The notes below the pieces were generated by a model. The model did no database searches and was not told the origin of the DNA. It was given only the letters and a program-made list of their open reading frames with translations. This document shows, in pieces, positions 42,718 to 51,231 of a stretch of 64,000 nucleotides of DNA. Within the stretch, counting starts at the first letter, position 1. The number at the start of each line of letters is the position of its first letter. The position numbers and the translations under genes were made by a program. The stretch is from Gemmatimonadota bacterium (lineage in GTDB: Bacteria; Gemmatimonadota; Gemmatimonadetes; Gemmatimonadales; Gemmatimonadaceae): the NCBI GenBank assembly GCA_026387915.1, contig JAPLKS010000005.1, positions 1 through 64,000 of the forward strand, given 5' to 3'.

Positions 42718-44865
42718 CTAGAACTCCTCAAACGGGATCGCGGCGTGCGGATCTGCGGACGCCTGGCTCGCGAGCGCCGTGGACACACGATTGTGGCCAT
42801 TGCTCTTGCTGAGTCCCTTCACCCGATTGGGCACAGCGCTCCGTGCCGCCGACGGCTGCGCACGTGCCGCGCTCGGCCGCGCCGACGACGCGCTGCTCTT
42901 GGAGGAGCCCGACACAATAAACTGCGCCGTCACCCCCTGCATCATCTGCGCCTGTCCCGACAGCTCCTCAGCGGCGGCGGCCGATTCTTCCGCGTTGGCC
43001 GCAGCGCCCTGCGTGCCGGCGCTCATCTGCGACACCGCCACGTTCACCTGCGCGATCCCGGCCTTCTGCTGATCGCTTGCCGCCACGATCTCATTCATGA
43101 CCGTGGTGACCTTACTGGTGCGTGCCGAAATGTCGGCCAGCGCAGCGGACACGCGGTTGGACGCCCCGACGCCAGCCACGGCGTTCGACGCACCCTCCTC
43201 AATCAGCGTGGCAGTCGACTTTGCCGCTTCTGCCGCGCGCAACGCCAGCGACCGCACTTCTTCTGCCACGACGGCAAAGCCACGCCCTGCGTCGCCCGCC
43301 CGCGCGGCTTCCACCGCCGCATTGAGCGCCAGCAAGTTTGTTTGGAACGCGATTTCGTCGATGGTCTTCACGATCTTGGTGGTCGCGTCCGACGACTGTT
43401 TGATACGTCCCATCGCATCCGACAGCTCGCGCACGCCGGCGTCGCCCGTCTCGACGGCTTCCTGTGCGCCTTCCGAGAGCGCCTTGGCGCTCACCGCCGA
43501 TTGCGTGGACTGCAGCACCATGGCTTCGATTTCTTGCAGCGAGCTCGAGATCTCTTCGATACTCGCGGCCTGCTCACTCGTGCCCTGTGCGAGCGACTGA
43601 CTGCCATCGGCAATGGCACTTGCCGCACCGGCCACTTGGTCGGTGGAAGCCGAAATGCCTGAGAGCGCATCTTCGAGATTGGCCACGGCGGTATTGATCG
43701 AGTCCTTAATCTTGGCGTGATCGCCCGCGTAGTCTCCCTTCACACGGGCCGTCAGGTCGCGCTGCGCCACCAGTTCGAGCACGTCGGCCGCTTCGTTGAT
43801 GGGCATAATCACGGCGTCGAGAAGCTCGTTGACCCCCTTCACAATCTCCCGATAGCCGCCCTGGAACTGCTCGGCGTTCCCACGCGTGTTCAGGCGGCCT
43901 TCCACGGCGGCCGTCGAGAGCATCTTCGCTTCTTCAACGAGGCCGCGCACCGCGTGAATGGTCTTCGCGAGCGCCGGCGAGATTTCGTCTTGGCTGTCCT
44001 TTGGCGTGACATTCGCGCTCAGGTCGCCAGCCGCGATCTGCTGCATCGTGCCGACAACGGTGTGCTGCAAATCGTCGGCGAACGCGTCGAGCGTTTGCGC
44101 CATCACGCCGATCTCGTCTGAACGCTGCAAACGTAGCCGCGTGCCCAAGTGCCCTTTCCCTAACTCCTTGAGCGCGTCGACACCGGCCAACAACGGCACC
44201 ACGATGCTTCTGGACAATGACAGGCCAAGCCCGAGCGCCAGCACGATTCCAATGAACATCGCCGCAAAGAGCGTGAGGCGGGCGCTCGACGCCGCTTGCT
44301 CGCCAGCCACCTGCGCCTCGTTCCCCAGTTTCACATTGAGATCGGAGATTTTCGTGAGCAGCGCTTCGGATTCTGAGAACGAGACGCCCATCGTCACCAA
44401 CGCGTATTTACTCATCGCGTTGTAGTTGGCGGGCGACCGGTTCTTTTCCCAGGTGCGCACCAGCGCCACGTATTCGTCGTGGTCCTTCAGCCACGTGTTC
44501 CATTTGGGCACGAACTGCTTCCACAGCACTTCTTCTTCCTTCGTCTGCGGGAGCGGCTCGTAGAGTTTCCAGTTCGCGTCAATCGCCTTCTTCTTGGCGT
44601 CAAAACGCTGATAGGCACTCTGCCGTTCGGCGTCGTTGGCAGTGGTGGAGAGCAGCGCATTCTCCGAGCCGTCGATTGCCGACTGCGCCTCGCTCAAGTT
44701 GAGCAACGCCTCAACACTCGGCAGCCGATTCTTGGACACCTCAGACAGCATGCCATTGAGGTTGTTCAGCTGGGTGACGCCGACGATGCCAATCACGGCG
44801 GCGATGGCGGCGACTGCAACGAAGCCGCCAATCAGCTTTGTTCCCACTTTCACGTTATTTAGCAC
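42718..44865 (-). CDS. Methyl-accepting chemotaxis protein with tandem HAMP domains
   Basis: 715 residues. GTG at 44865 with AGGAG six bases ahead was chosen; the 36-codon longer frame has no such site. Order: TM1 ([19 protein letters not shown]), a four-helix-bundle ligand domain (about 31-185), TM2 ([18 protein letters not shown]), a first HAMP, then two or three further HAMP-like units ([40 protein letters not shown]) and the cytoplasmic signalling domain with [19 protein letters not shown]. The last residues IPFEEF resemble a C-terminal receptor tail for adaptation enzymes. No che genes are in the window; this is an orphan receptor whose signal is unknown. Confidence 0.88.
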   Translation of the reverse strand: MLNNVKVGTKLIGGFVAVAAIAAVIGIVGVTQLNNLNGMLSEVSKNRLPSVEALLNLSEAQSAIDGSENALLSTTANDAERQSAYQRFDAKKKAIDANWKLYEPLPQTKEEEVLWKQFVPKWNTWLKDHDEYVALVRTWEKNRSPANYNAMSKYALVTMGVSFSESEALLTKISDLNVKLGNEAQVAGEQAASSARLTLFAAMFIGIVLALGLGLSLSRSIVVPLLAGVDALKELGKGHLGTRLRLQRSDEIGVMAQTLDAFADDLQHTVVGTMQQIAAGDLSANVTPKDSQDEISPALAKTIHAVRGLVEEAKMLSTAAVEGRLNTRGNAEQFQGGYREIVKGVNELLDAVIMPINEAADVLELVAQRDLTARVKGDYAGDHAKIKDSINTAVANLEDALSGISASTDQVAGAASAIADGSQSLAQGTSEQAASIEEISSSLQEIEAMVLQSTQSAVSAKALSEGAQEAVETGDAGVRELSDAMGRIKQSSDATTKIVKTIDEIAFQTNLLALNAAVEAARAGDAGRGFAVVAEEVRSLALRAAEAAKSTATLIEEGASNAVAGVGASNRVSAALADISARTSKVTTVMNEIVAASDQQKAGIAQVNVAVSQMSAGTQGAAANAEESAAAAEELSGQAQMMQGVTAQFIVSGSSKSSASSARPSAARAQPSAARSAVPNRVKGLSKSNGHNRVSTALASQASADPHAAIPFEEF

Positions 44866-44981
44866 GGCGCACTCCTGCGTGACTTCACGGTGAGGTCCTG
44901 CGAGTCCCATCCGCTCGCAGTTCGGGGGGTATTCGAGAGGTATCGGCCCCACAGTCCCGATTGGGGGCATGACTCAAGAAC

Positions 44982-44998
44982 TGTCCGATAATCGGACA
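44982..44998. promoter_or_regulatory. Perfect 17-bp palindrome in the divergent promoter region
   Basis: TGTCCGATAATCGGACA has 8-bp arms around one central base. It lies in the 222-base gap between the chemoreceptor (minus) and the outer-membrane protein (plus), 117 bases from one start and 90 from the other. The form suggests a homodimeric regulator site. No sigma-54 GG/GC element was seen nearby. Confidence 0.65.
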
Positions 44999-45087
44999 CT
45001 TTCCGTGGATTCGCTGCGGTGAGCGCAGGGGGGACGATACCGCCTGTATCCGGATGTTCGTTCGCTCATCCTTATATCCCGCGTTCC

Positions 45088-45924
45088 ATGCGCCCTCCAC
45101 ACACCGCTCGTTACGCCGCCCGCTGCCTCGCCGCACTCGTCGTGTTTGGTGCCGCCGAGTTGCCGGCACAGATCACCGTCACCGCTGACTTGGCGTCGAA
45201 CTCCGCCTACATGTGGCGCGGAACGACAATGACAAACCGGTTTGTGCTACAGCCGGACGTCATCGCCACATTCGGTACCCATGGCTGGATCTTTCTGGCC
45301 GCGGCCAACGCGAACATTGAACCCGCGCGCTACGGCAATGCGCTCGACATCAGCGAGCGGGGCGGCACCGCCGCGGGAGTTGCAGAAGTGGACGTGTGGG
45401 CCGAGGCCACGCACGCGCTCGGGCCTGCCCTGCTCACACTCGGCGCACTCTCGTACACCTTTCCGGGGCCCGCCGGAATGACCAGCGCGCAGAACACGTT
45501 CGAGTGGTACGCGCGCGCCGCCTTCGATGCGCCCCTCGCACCGACGCTACAGGTCTGGCTCGACACCTGGCGCGTCAACGGCACCTACGCCGAACTCTCC
45601 ATCGCGCAGGATGTTCATCTCCTTGCGCTCCCCATCCACTTCTCTGCCCTTCAGGGATACAGCGTGAGCCAGACCTACAGTGCCGCCGAAGCCCAAGGCT
45701 ACTTTGCGCGCGGCGGCTTTACACACACCGACATCGGCGCCGCCTCGACGTTCCCCATGGGACCAGTCACCGCCACGCCATCGGTGCACTTGATCATCGC
45801 GGCCGACCCGAAGACGCGGGCGGTGTCGCCGGTGAGAGAAGTAGGCACCAAGGTATGGTTTGGCGTGTCGTTCGGATGGAGCCATCAGTTTGGCGCCACC
45901 AACAAAATCGCGGCCGCTCCTTGA
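45088..45924 (+). CDS. Putative outer-membrane beta-barrel protein of unknown function
   Basis: 278 residues from the ATG at 45088. The signal peptide (CLAALVVFGAAELPAQ) is followed by alternating amphipathic strands throughout: ITVTADLASNSAYMWRGTTMTNRFVLQPD, WIFLAAANANIEP, and a C-terminal VWFGVSFGWSHQFG. The YMWRG start resembles the TorF/porin-like family that opens with a surface strand. No substrate clue. Divergent from the chemoreceptor gene, with a palindrome between the two, so the receptor and this barrel may share control. Confidence 0.65.
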   Translation: MRPPHTARYAARCLAALVVFGAAELPAQITVTADLASNSAYMWRGTTMTNRFVLQPDVIATFGTHGWIFLAAANANIEPARYGNALDISERGGTAAGVAEVDVWAEATHALGPALLTLGALSYTFPGPAGMTSAQNTFEWYARAAFDAPLAPTLQVWLDTWRVNGTYAELSIAQDVHLLALPIHFSALQGYSVSQTYSAAEAQGYFARGGFTHTDIGAASTFPMGPVTATPSVHLIIAADPKTRAVSPVREVGTKVWFGVSFGWSHQFGATNKIAAAP

Positions 45925-45938
45925 TCCTTTAATAGCAG

Positions 45939-45976
45939 TGCGGCCGTTCCCTGAACGATTTCAGGGAACGGCCGCA
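45939..45976. terminator. Perfect 16-bp bidirectional terminator
   Basis: A 16-bp perfect stem beginning TGCGGCCGTTCCCTGA with a 6-base loop (ACGATT) lies between the convergent outer-membrane and acyl-CoA dehydrogenase genes, 14 bases after the first and 42 before the end of the second. T-runs are weak. Confidence 0.8.
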
Positions 45977-46017
45977 TCGTCTACACCGTCACCGCAGTTG
46001 GGTGACGGTTTCGTTTA

Positions 46018-47814
46018 TTAGAACTGATCGAGCGGCATCTCCAACGGCGTGGACTCGAGCGAGCGGAGCAGCGTGTGCTGCGCCGTCGTCTGCGGAAGCT
46101 CCCAAGCGAAGAAATAGCGCATGGCCTGCAGCTTTCCGTTGTAGAACGCTTGATCCGCTTCGGAGGCACCGGCCGCCAGCGCGCGCGTGGCCACCACCGC
46201 CTGCCGCAACCACAGCCAGCTGATCACCACGCGGCTCGCGCAATCGAGATACACGTTGGCGTTCGCGAGTGCGCGCGCCGGATCTTTGGCCATCGCCTTT
46301 CCAAGCGTGACGGTGGTAATGCCGAGCTCGACGAGCGCGGCCTTGAGGGCGTCGGCCTGCGCGGGGAGTAGCGATGCGGCGTCGGCGATTCCTGCGCCAA
46401 TGCGCGCGGTGAGCGCACGGAACGCCGCACCATTTTCCATCATCACTTTGCGGCCCAGCAGGTCAACGGCCTGAATGCCGTTGGTCCCTTCGTGGATTTG
46501 ATTAAGCCGGTTGTCGCGATAGAGTTGCTCCACGGCGTATTCACGGGCATAGCCGTAGCCGCCGAGAATTTGCATGGCGTTACTGATGCCGTCCTGACCG
46601 GCATACGAGGGCCACGATTTTGCAATCGGCGTGAGCGCTTCGAGCAGGAGCCCAGCTTCCTTGCGCGCCGCTTCCTCTGCCGCGGTTTCCTGCTCGTCCA
46701 TCAGCGTCGCGCACTCAAAGATCAGCGCCAACGAGCCCTCAACAGTCGCCTTCTGCGAGAGCAGCATGCGGCGAATGTCGGCGTGCTCGATGATCGCCAC
46801 CGGCGGCTTGTTGGGGTCCTTCTCGCCGGGGAGGCGCCCCTGATGGCGCGCGCGCGCATAATCGAGCGAATACAAATACGCGGAATACGCCATCGCCGTG
46901 CCGGAACGCCCCACGGAGATGCGCGCCGCATTCATCATATGGAACATGTAGGGCAAGCCACGGTGTGGCTCACCCACTAAATAACCAACGCACGTCCCCT
47001 GCTCGCCAAAGTTGAGCAACGCGGAGGTAGTACCGCGCCATCCCATTTTGTGAATGATACCGCCGAGCGCCACGTTGTTAGATGCGCCCACGGAGCCGTC
47101 GGCGTTCACCATTTTCTTTGGCACCACGAACAGCGAAATCCCCTTCACGCCTTCCGGCGCGCCTGCGATGCGGGCGAGCAGCAAGTGGACAATGTTCTCG
47201 CTCAGTTCATGATCGCCGCCAGAGATCCAGATTTTGGTGCCGGTGATGTTATACGTGCCGTCGCCCAGCGGTTCGGCGCGCGTGCGCACGTCGGCGAGCG
47301 ACGAGCCGGCATCGGGCTCGGTGAGCGCCATCGTGCCGGTAAAGCGCCCCTCGAACATTGGGGGCAGATAGAGCGACTGCAGTTCGGGGTTGCCGAACTT
47401 CGCAATGAGATCGGCGGCACCGGCCGTGAGCATTGCATACGATGTGGTTGCCACATTGGCGGCGTCGAACCACGCCAGCGAGGCCGCCGAGATCACGTGC
47501 GGCAGTTGCATGCCACCGAACTTCGCGTCGTGCGTGCCGGCAATGAATCCGGCTTCGGCAATCGCGCGCACCGCGGCCTGCACTTCGGGAATGATCACCA
47601 CGCGGCCGTCCACCACGCGCGGTTCGTCTGTGTCGTTCTTTTTGCGATGGTTGGCGAGATGCTCCACGGCAATGCCGTGCGCCGTGTCGAGGACGGCGTC
47701 GAAAATCTCCCGACTGTGCTCGGCAAAGCGCGGCCGCTTCGCGAGCGACGCCGTGTCGAGCACTTCGTACAACTGGAACGTCACATCGCGGGGATTCAGC
47801 AGAAACTCGGTCAC
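46018..47814 (-). CDS. Acyl-CoA dehydrogenase
   Basis: 598 residues from the GTG at 47814; the longer frame to 47958 runs through a C-tract and has no conserved residues. Beta-oxidation flavoenzyme that oxidises acyl-CoA to enoyl-CoA. Motifs: TGTMALTEPDAGSSLADVR (flavin binding), NITGTKIWISGGDHEL, ARISVGRSGTAMAYSAYLYS, QILGGYGYAREYAVEQLYRDNRLNQIHEGTN with the catalytic-region Glu, and a C-terminal extra domain (about residues 480-598). This long form with extra domain fits long-chain or short-branched substrates. It may work with the acyl-CoA ligase at 20092; not linked in sequence. Confidence 0.92.
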   Translation of the reverse strand: MTEFLLNPRDVTFQLYEVLDTASLAKRPRFAEHSREIFDAVLDTAHGIAVEHLANHRKKNDTDEPRVVDGRVVIIPEVQAAVRAIAEAGFIAGTHDAKFGGMQLPHVISAASLAWFDAANVATTSYAMLTAGAADLIAKFGNPELQSLYLPPMFEGRFTGTMALTEPDAGSSLADVRTRAEPLGDGTYNITGTKIWISGGDHELSENIVHLLLARIAGAPEGVKGISLFVVPKKMVNADGSVGASNNVALGGIIHKMGWRGTTSALLNFGEQGTCVGYLVGEPHRGLPYMFHMMNAARISVGRSGTAMAYSAYLYSLDYARARHQGRLPGEKDPNKPPVAIIEHADIRRMLLSQKATVEGSLALIFECATLMDEQETAAEEAARKEAGLLLEALTPIAKSWPSYAGQDGISNAMQILGGYGYAREYAVEQLYRDNRLNQIHEGTNGIQAVDLLGRKVMMENGAAFRALTARIGAGIADAASLLPAQADALKAALVELGITTVTLGKAMAKDPARALANANVYLDCASRVVISWLWLRQAVVATRALAAGASEADQAFYNGKLQAMRYFFAWELPQTTAQHTLLRSLESTPLEMPLDQF

Positions 47815-47932
47815 GGCGCGGGTCCTGGCAGAGGCAGAGGAGGGTGAGCCGCCGGCGTCATCGACCGGGGTTTTCCTAATTATATGCTGGCGAAATGGCG
47901 GCGGCGTATCGGAGGTGGTACGCCCCCCCCCC

Positions 47933-47943
47933 CGTGGCGACCG
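47933..47943. repeat. Run of 11 cytosines in a divergent promoter region
   Basis: An uninterrupted C11 tract lies between the acyl-CoA dehydrogenase start and the diguanylate-cyclase gene. Such homopolymer runs are prone to slippage in vivo and to base-count errors in sequencing. Confidence 0.9.
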
Positions 47944-48036
47944 AAATAAAGGTGACATATCGACGGCGGCCTGACGCTGCTGTAAGTTTTTTCCGGTTCA
48001 AAGCACACCGTCTCCCCCCGTAGCCCCCCGATTGCC

Positions 48037-48426
48037 ATGACGCGTTTGTTGCTTGCCGTGTGGCTGCAGCTGGCCGCCTTCGGCTCTGCCGTTGGTACCG
48101 CCATTGGAGCCGTGTTTGGCACTGCCCCGCAGGTCGCCCAAGTGGCCGCGCCCGCGGCCCGCGCTCCCTCGAGCGCTGTGACCCCCATCGCCTCCGCTAT
48201 TGCCCGCCGGGCCAAGGGCGATTCCGTGACCCTCGCTGGCCGCGCCACCTCCGGCACCGGCCAGCTCCAGTCCTCGGCGTTCGACATTTCCATGCAAGAC
48301 GCCACCGCCGGCATCCGCGTCTTTTCCAAGAAGTTCGCTGTGGAGGTGCATGAGGGAGACAGCGTGGTCGCCACCGGCGTCGTGCAGACCTACGCGGCGC
48401 CCTTGAACTTGTTGCCTCTCGGTTGA
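48037..48426 (+). CDS. N-terminal part of a frameshifted diguanylate cyclase (signal/OB-fold region)
   Basis: 129 residues. Signal-like N-terminus (LLLAVWLQLAAFGSAVGTAIG) and an OB-fold-like segment (GDSVTLAGRATSGTGQLQ, FDISMQDATAGIRVFSKKF, VHEGDSVVATGVVQTY). After residue 119 (TAC at 48391-48393) the reading frame goes off: the rest reads AAPLNLLPLG and stops. In the next frame the same bases read RGALELVASRLTVVP, which joins smoothly to the next ORF. I therefore take this and 48423-49730 as one gene of about 564 residues split by a missing base. If the break is real, this short ORF is a remnant. Confidence 0.75.
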   Translation: MTRLLLAVWLQLAAFGSAVGTAIGAVFGTAPQVAQVAAPAARAPSSAVTPIASAIARRAKGDSVTLAGRATSGTGQLQSSAFDISMQDATAGIRVFSKKFAVEVHEGDSVVATGVVQTYAAPLNLLPLG

Positions 48427-49730
48427 CAGTCGTCCCCGCCGAGGCGCGCCACGTGCTCTCGGCTGATGTGCCGATCGACCAGTCGATGCTCCCGAAATAC
48501 GACGGGATGGTCGTGCGCGCCCGAGGACGGGTCGCTCGATTTGGCACCAGTGAGGGGGGCCAGTTTCTCACGATGCGCGACATGCGCCCCGACGCCAAGG
48601 GGACGCTCACCATTTGGGTTCCCAGCAATCACGGCGCGCCAATCGATCTCGCGCGGGCGCGTTTTGAAGACAGCGTTACTGTCACCGGCATTATGTCGCG
48701 CTATCAAGACAACCCCAGCGACCCCATCGTGTGGCAGGTGATTCCGCGCACCAACGATGACGTGATTGTCCCCGCGCCGGTCAAAGAAGTGCCCGGATGG
48801 GTCAACGGCGCGGCACTCGCCGTGGCGGTGCTGCTCGCGCTCGCGCTGTTTGCCGGCCGCTGGTCGGCGAGCCGTCAGTTCCGCTCCCTGCGCGAAACCG
48901 AGACGCGCTACCGTCAGTTGCTCGCCCTTTCGCCAGACGCCGTGCTCGTGCACGCGGATGGCGTGGTGCGCTTTGCCAATGCGGCCGCTGCCAAACTGCT
49001 CGGGCTCGACAGTGAAGCGGAACTCAGTGGGCGGACGCTCTCAGATTTTGTGCCCTCGGAGTTTCGTGCGCCCATCGAATCCCCCTCGCTCCCAGAGCCG
49101 GGACACCTCGCGTTGCGGCATCGCGGTCAGCTCCGCAGTCACACCGGACGTCTCGTGGATGTTGAGGCGACGGCCGCACCGTGTGTCTATCTCGACCGCG
49201 CGGCCGTGGTGGTGCTCGCGCGCGACATCACGCAGCAGCTTCGCTACGAGCGCGATCTCCAGGGACTCGCGCTGATTGACGAACTGACGGGCATCGCGAA
49301 TCGCCGCGGCTTTTCACTCTTTGCGGAACAGGAACTCGCACGCGCGCGTCGGGAGCGCCGTGTGCCGGTCGTCGTGTTTGCTGACATTGACCTACTCAAA
49401 CAGATCAACGACGCGCACGGCCATGCGGCCGGCGATCAAGCCATTCGCATTGTGTCCGCTGCGTTTCGCAGCGTGCTCCGCGAGTCGGATGTGATGGCGC
49501 GCTGGGGTGGCGACGAGTTTGTGGCGCTTATTGGCGAAGGCGGGGAACGCACCGCGCAACAACTGTCCGCACGTTTGGCTGGTGCCATTGCGGCGCTCCG
49601 GCCGCCGGGGCTCGCCTTCACCGTGCGGGCGAGCGTTGGTATGTGTCCGCTCGATACGACGCTCACACTCAACGAAGCGCTCGAGCGGGCCGACGCGGCG
49701 CTCTACGAACAGAAGCGCACAACGACCTAA
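48423..49730 (+). CDS. Diguanylate cyclase with PAS domain (C-terminal part of the frameshifted gene)
   Basis: 435 residues in the ORF; the TTG at 48423 is formal only. A membrane helix (NGAALAVAVLLALALFAG, about residues 127-145) follows an OB-fold remainder; then a PAS domain (LLALSPDAVLVHADGVVRFAN) and a GGDEF domain with MARWGGDEFVALI and, five residues before it, RESD, the inhibitory site for cyclic di-GMP. The active GGDEF and intact I-site argue for a working, feedback-controlled cyclase if the N-terminus is intact. The catalytic half could still be made alone from the TTG, but it would then lack the sensor part. Confidence 0.88.
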   Translation: MTVVPAEARHVLSADVPIDQSMLPKYDGMVVRARGRVARFGTSEGGQFLTMRDMRPDAKGTLTIWVPSNHGAPIDLARARFEDSVTVTGIMSRYQDNPSDPIVWQVIPRTNDDVIVPAPVKEVPGWVNGAALAVAVLLALALFAGRWSASRQFRSLRETETRYRQLLALSPDAVLVHADGVVRFANAAAAKLLGLDSEAELSGRTLSDFVPSEFRAPIESPSLPEPGHLALRHRGQLRSHTGRLVDVEATAAPCVYLDRAAVVVLARDITQQLRYERDLQGLALIDELTGIANRRGFSLFAEQELARARRERRVPVVVFADIDLLKQINDAHGHAAGDQAIRIVSAAFRSVLRESDVMARWGGDEFVALIGEGGERTAQQLSARLAGAIAALRPPGLAFTVRASVGMCPLDTTLTLNEALERADAALYEQKRTTT

Positions 49731-49740
49731 CGGGACGCGT

Positions 49741-50400
49741 CTATACGTCGAGCGCGCGTCGCAAAGCTGCGGCGCCGGCACTCCCGCCGGCGCCAATCAC
49801 GCGGTCCACGCCCGCCACAATCAACGTGAACCCGCGTTCGCGCCACGGCCGCACCGCATCAGCGCTCGCACCAAAGATGCCTTTGGGCACGCCCGCGCGA
49901 TCGCAACCAGCGGCAATGTCCAGCACAGCGCGCTGAAATTCGTCGCGGGCGAACTCTCCAGGCATTCCGAGACTGGCCGAGAGATCATTCGGCCCCACGA
50001 GCACCGCCGCTACGCCTGGCGTTGCGGCAATGGCGTCGATATTCCGCACGGCCTCCGCCGTCTCGGCCTGCACCACCACGGCACCGCGCCCCGCCACCGC
50101 CGCCACGGCGCTCGCCGCCATTTTCGCATCGCTCACGAGCGGTACAATAACGCCAACCGCGCCACCGTCGAACGCTGCGACGAGCCAGGCCTCCGTGAGC
50201 GTCGCGATGCGCACGAGGCACATGGTGTGATGCGCCGCACGCCGCACGTACGCCCCCACGTTCTCTGGCGTGAACGCGCCATGCTCACCGTCCACAAAGA
50301 GCCAATCAAAATGCAGCGGCGCATACGCATCGCCCGCTTCGGGGGTTGGGTCGGTCACCAATGTGCCGAGGAGCGTTTCGCCCGCGCCGAGTCGTTTCAA
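49741..50400 (-). CDS. HpcH/HpaI-type aldolase
   Basis: 219 residues from a TTG at 50400, which overlaps the upstream DsrE-like stop as TTGA; TTG at 50421 is the alternative. Family members cleave or make C-C bonds with pyruvate and an aldehyde, with a divalent metal. Motifs: FDWLFVDGEHG, GAVGVIVPLVSD, VVVQAETAEAVRNID, VAAVLVGPNDLSASLG (metal and substrate loops) and GVPKGIFGASADAV. Substrate unknown. It ends 10 bases from the convergent diguanylate-cyclase gene. Confidence 0.85.
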   Translation of the reverse strand: MKRLGAGETLLGTLVTDPTPEAGDAYAPLHFDWLFVDGEHGAFTPENVGAYVRRAAHHTMCLVRIATLTEAWLVAAFDGGAVGVIVPLVSDAKMAASAVAAVAGRGAVVVQAETAEAVRNIDAIAATPGVAAVLVGPNDLSASLGMPGEFARDEFQRAVLDIAAGCDRAGVPKGIFGASADAVRPWRERGFTLIVAGVDRVIGAGGSAGAAALRRALDV

Positions 50401-51089
50401 CTGCCGCGCACCTGCAGGCAACCCGCCTGTTGCGCACGGATCACGGCAAAGATTCCCGACGGCTGCAACACCACGCCAGGGACGAGTAAGCTCATCGCTT
50501 TTTTGCGGGCGTCGTCTGCGCTCAATTTATCTTTTTCTGCAATCATCGACACGCAGCCGCCAAAAGCCAATCCGCACCCGAGCGCAATGCCACCTCGCGC
50601 AATGAACTGATCGAGCGCCATCGCATCAAAATCGGCGGGGGTGCCATCCTGCTTGGAGTTCAGCAGCGCGGGGTTGCGGTCCGTCGGCTGCTCCGTGACC
50701 GGATGCTTTACGTTGTTCTTCTTTCCAATGCCGTAGGCCTCCCAATACGCCTGCTGCATGGCGAGGGCAATCGCGTTGTGCCGGAGCACCAACACCGTTT
50801 GCATCTCCTCGGGCTTGGCGCCCATCACGGCGGCGTACTGTTTGGCCCACATCGATGCGCGGAACACGCCAGATCCTTCCTCAATCTCGGCGCAGTCCAC
50901 CACCACGCGGTGCTTGGCCTTGATCGTGTCGGCCCAACGCAGATCCCACGGTTCATCGCCGGCCGGATCGGCCGAGACCGACGTCGCACGGATCGCGTCC
51001 GAAGGCATCGCGCCGAGGACGGCGGGGAGCCCGAGGAATGCAGCGCCGCCTCCAATCTGTTCAATGAATTCGCGTCGGGTCGTGGCCAT
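50397..51089 (-). CDS. Tat-exported DsrE/F-like protein, second copy
   Basis: 230 residues with twin-arginine signal (TTRREFIEQIGGGAAFLGLP). It shares with the 1691 protein the WDLRWADTIKAKHRVVVD opening, LVLRHNAIALAM, an ARGGIALGCGLAFGG Cys strand and a C-terminal PSGIFAVIRAQQAGC. The matching residues at both ends support paralogy. It is translated with the HpcH aldolase (4-base overlap). Function unknown; a periplasmic thiol or sulfur-transfer role is possible through the conserved Cys residues. Confidence 0.7.
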   Translation of the reverse strand: MATTRREFIEQIGGGAAFLGLPAVLGAMPSDAIRATSVSADPAGDEPWDLRWADTIKAKHRVVVDCAEIEEGSGVFRASMWAKQYAAVMGAKPEEMQTVLVLRHNAIALAMQQAYWEAYGIGKKNNVKHPVTEQPTDRNPALLNSKQDGTPADFDAMALDQFIARGGIALGCGLAFGGCVSMIAEKDKLSADDARKKAMSLLVPGVVLQPSGIFAVIRAQQAGCLQVRGS

Positions 51090-51169
51090 GCGTTCTCCGG
51101 GGGAAGAGTGAAGGCATCAGATTACTTCGCCGCATGGCGTCCGTCCAGCAGACACGCAGCTCCAACGCA

Positions 51170-51201
51170 CGACGGGGGCGGCCCGCTGGCCGCCCCCGTC
51201 G
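51170..51201. terminator. Strong GC hairpin after the beta-propeller gene
   Basis: A perfect 14-bp stem (C/G pair plus GACGGGGGCGGCC) with loop CGCT lies 30 bases after the stop of the minus-strand gene. No T-run follows on the minus strand, so Rho-independent termination is uncertain. Confidence 0.6.
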
Positions 51202-51231
51202 CGTTCTATAATCGTGCCGAACGTTCGTACA

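Noticed and set aside
48037-49730. Programmed ribosomal frameshift
   Set aside because: No slippery heptamer or downstream pseudoknot seen at 48385-48400; a single-base deletion is simpler.
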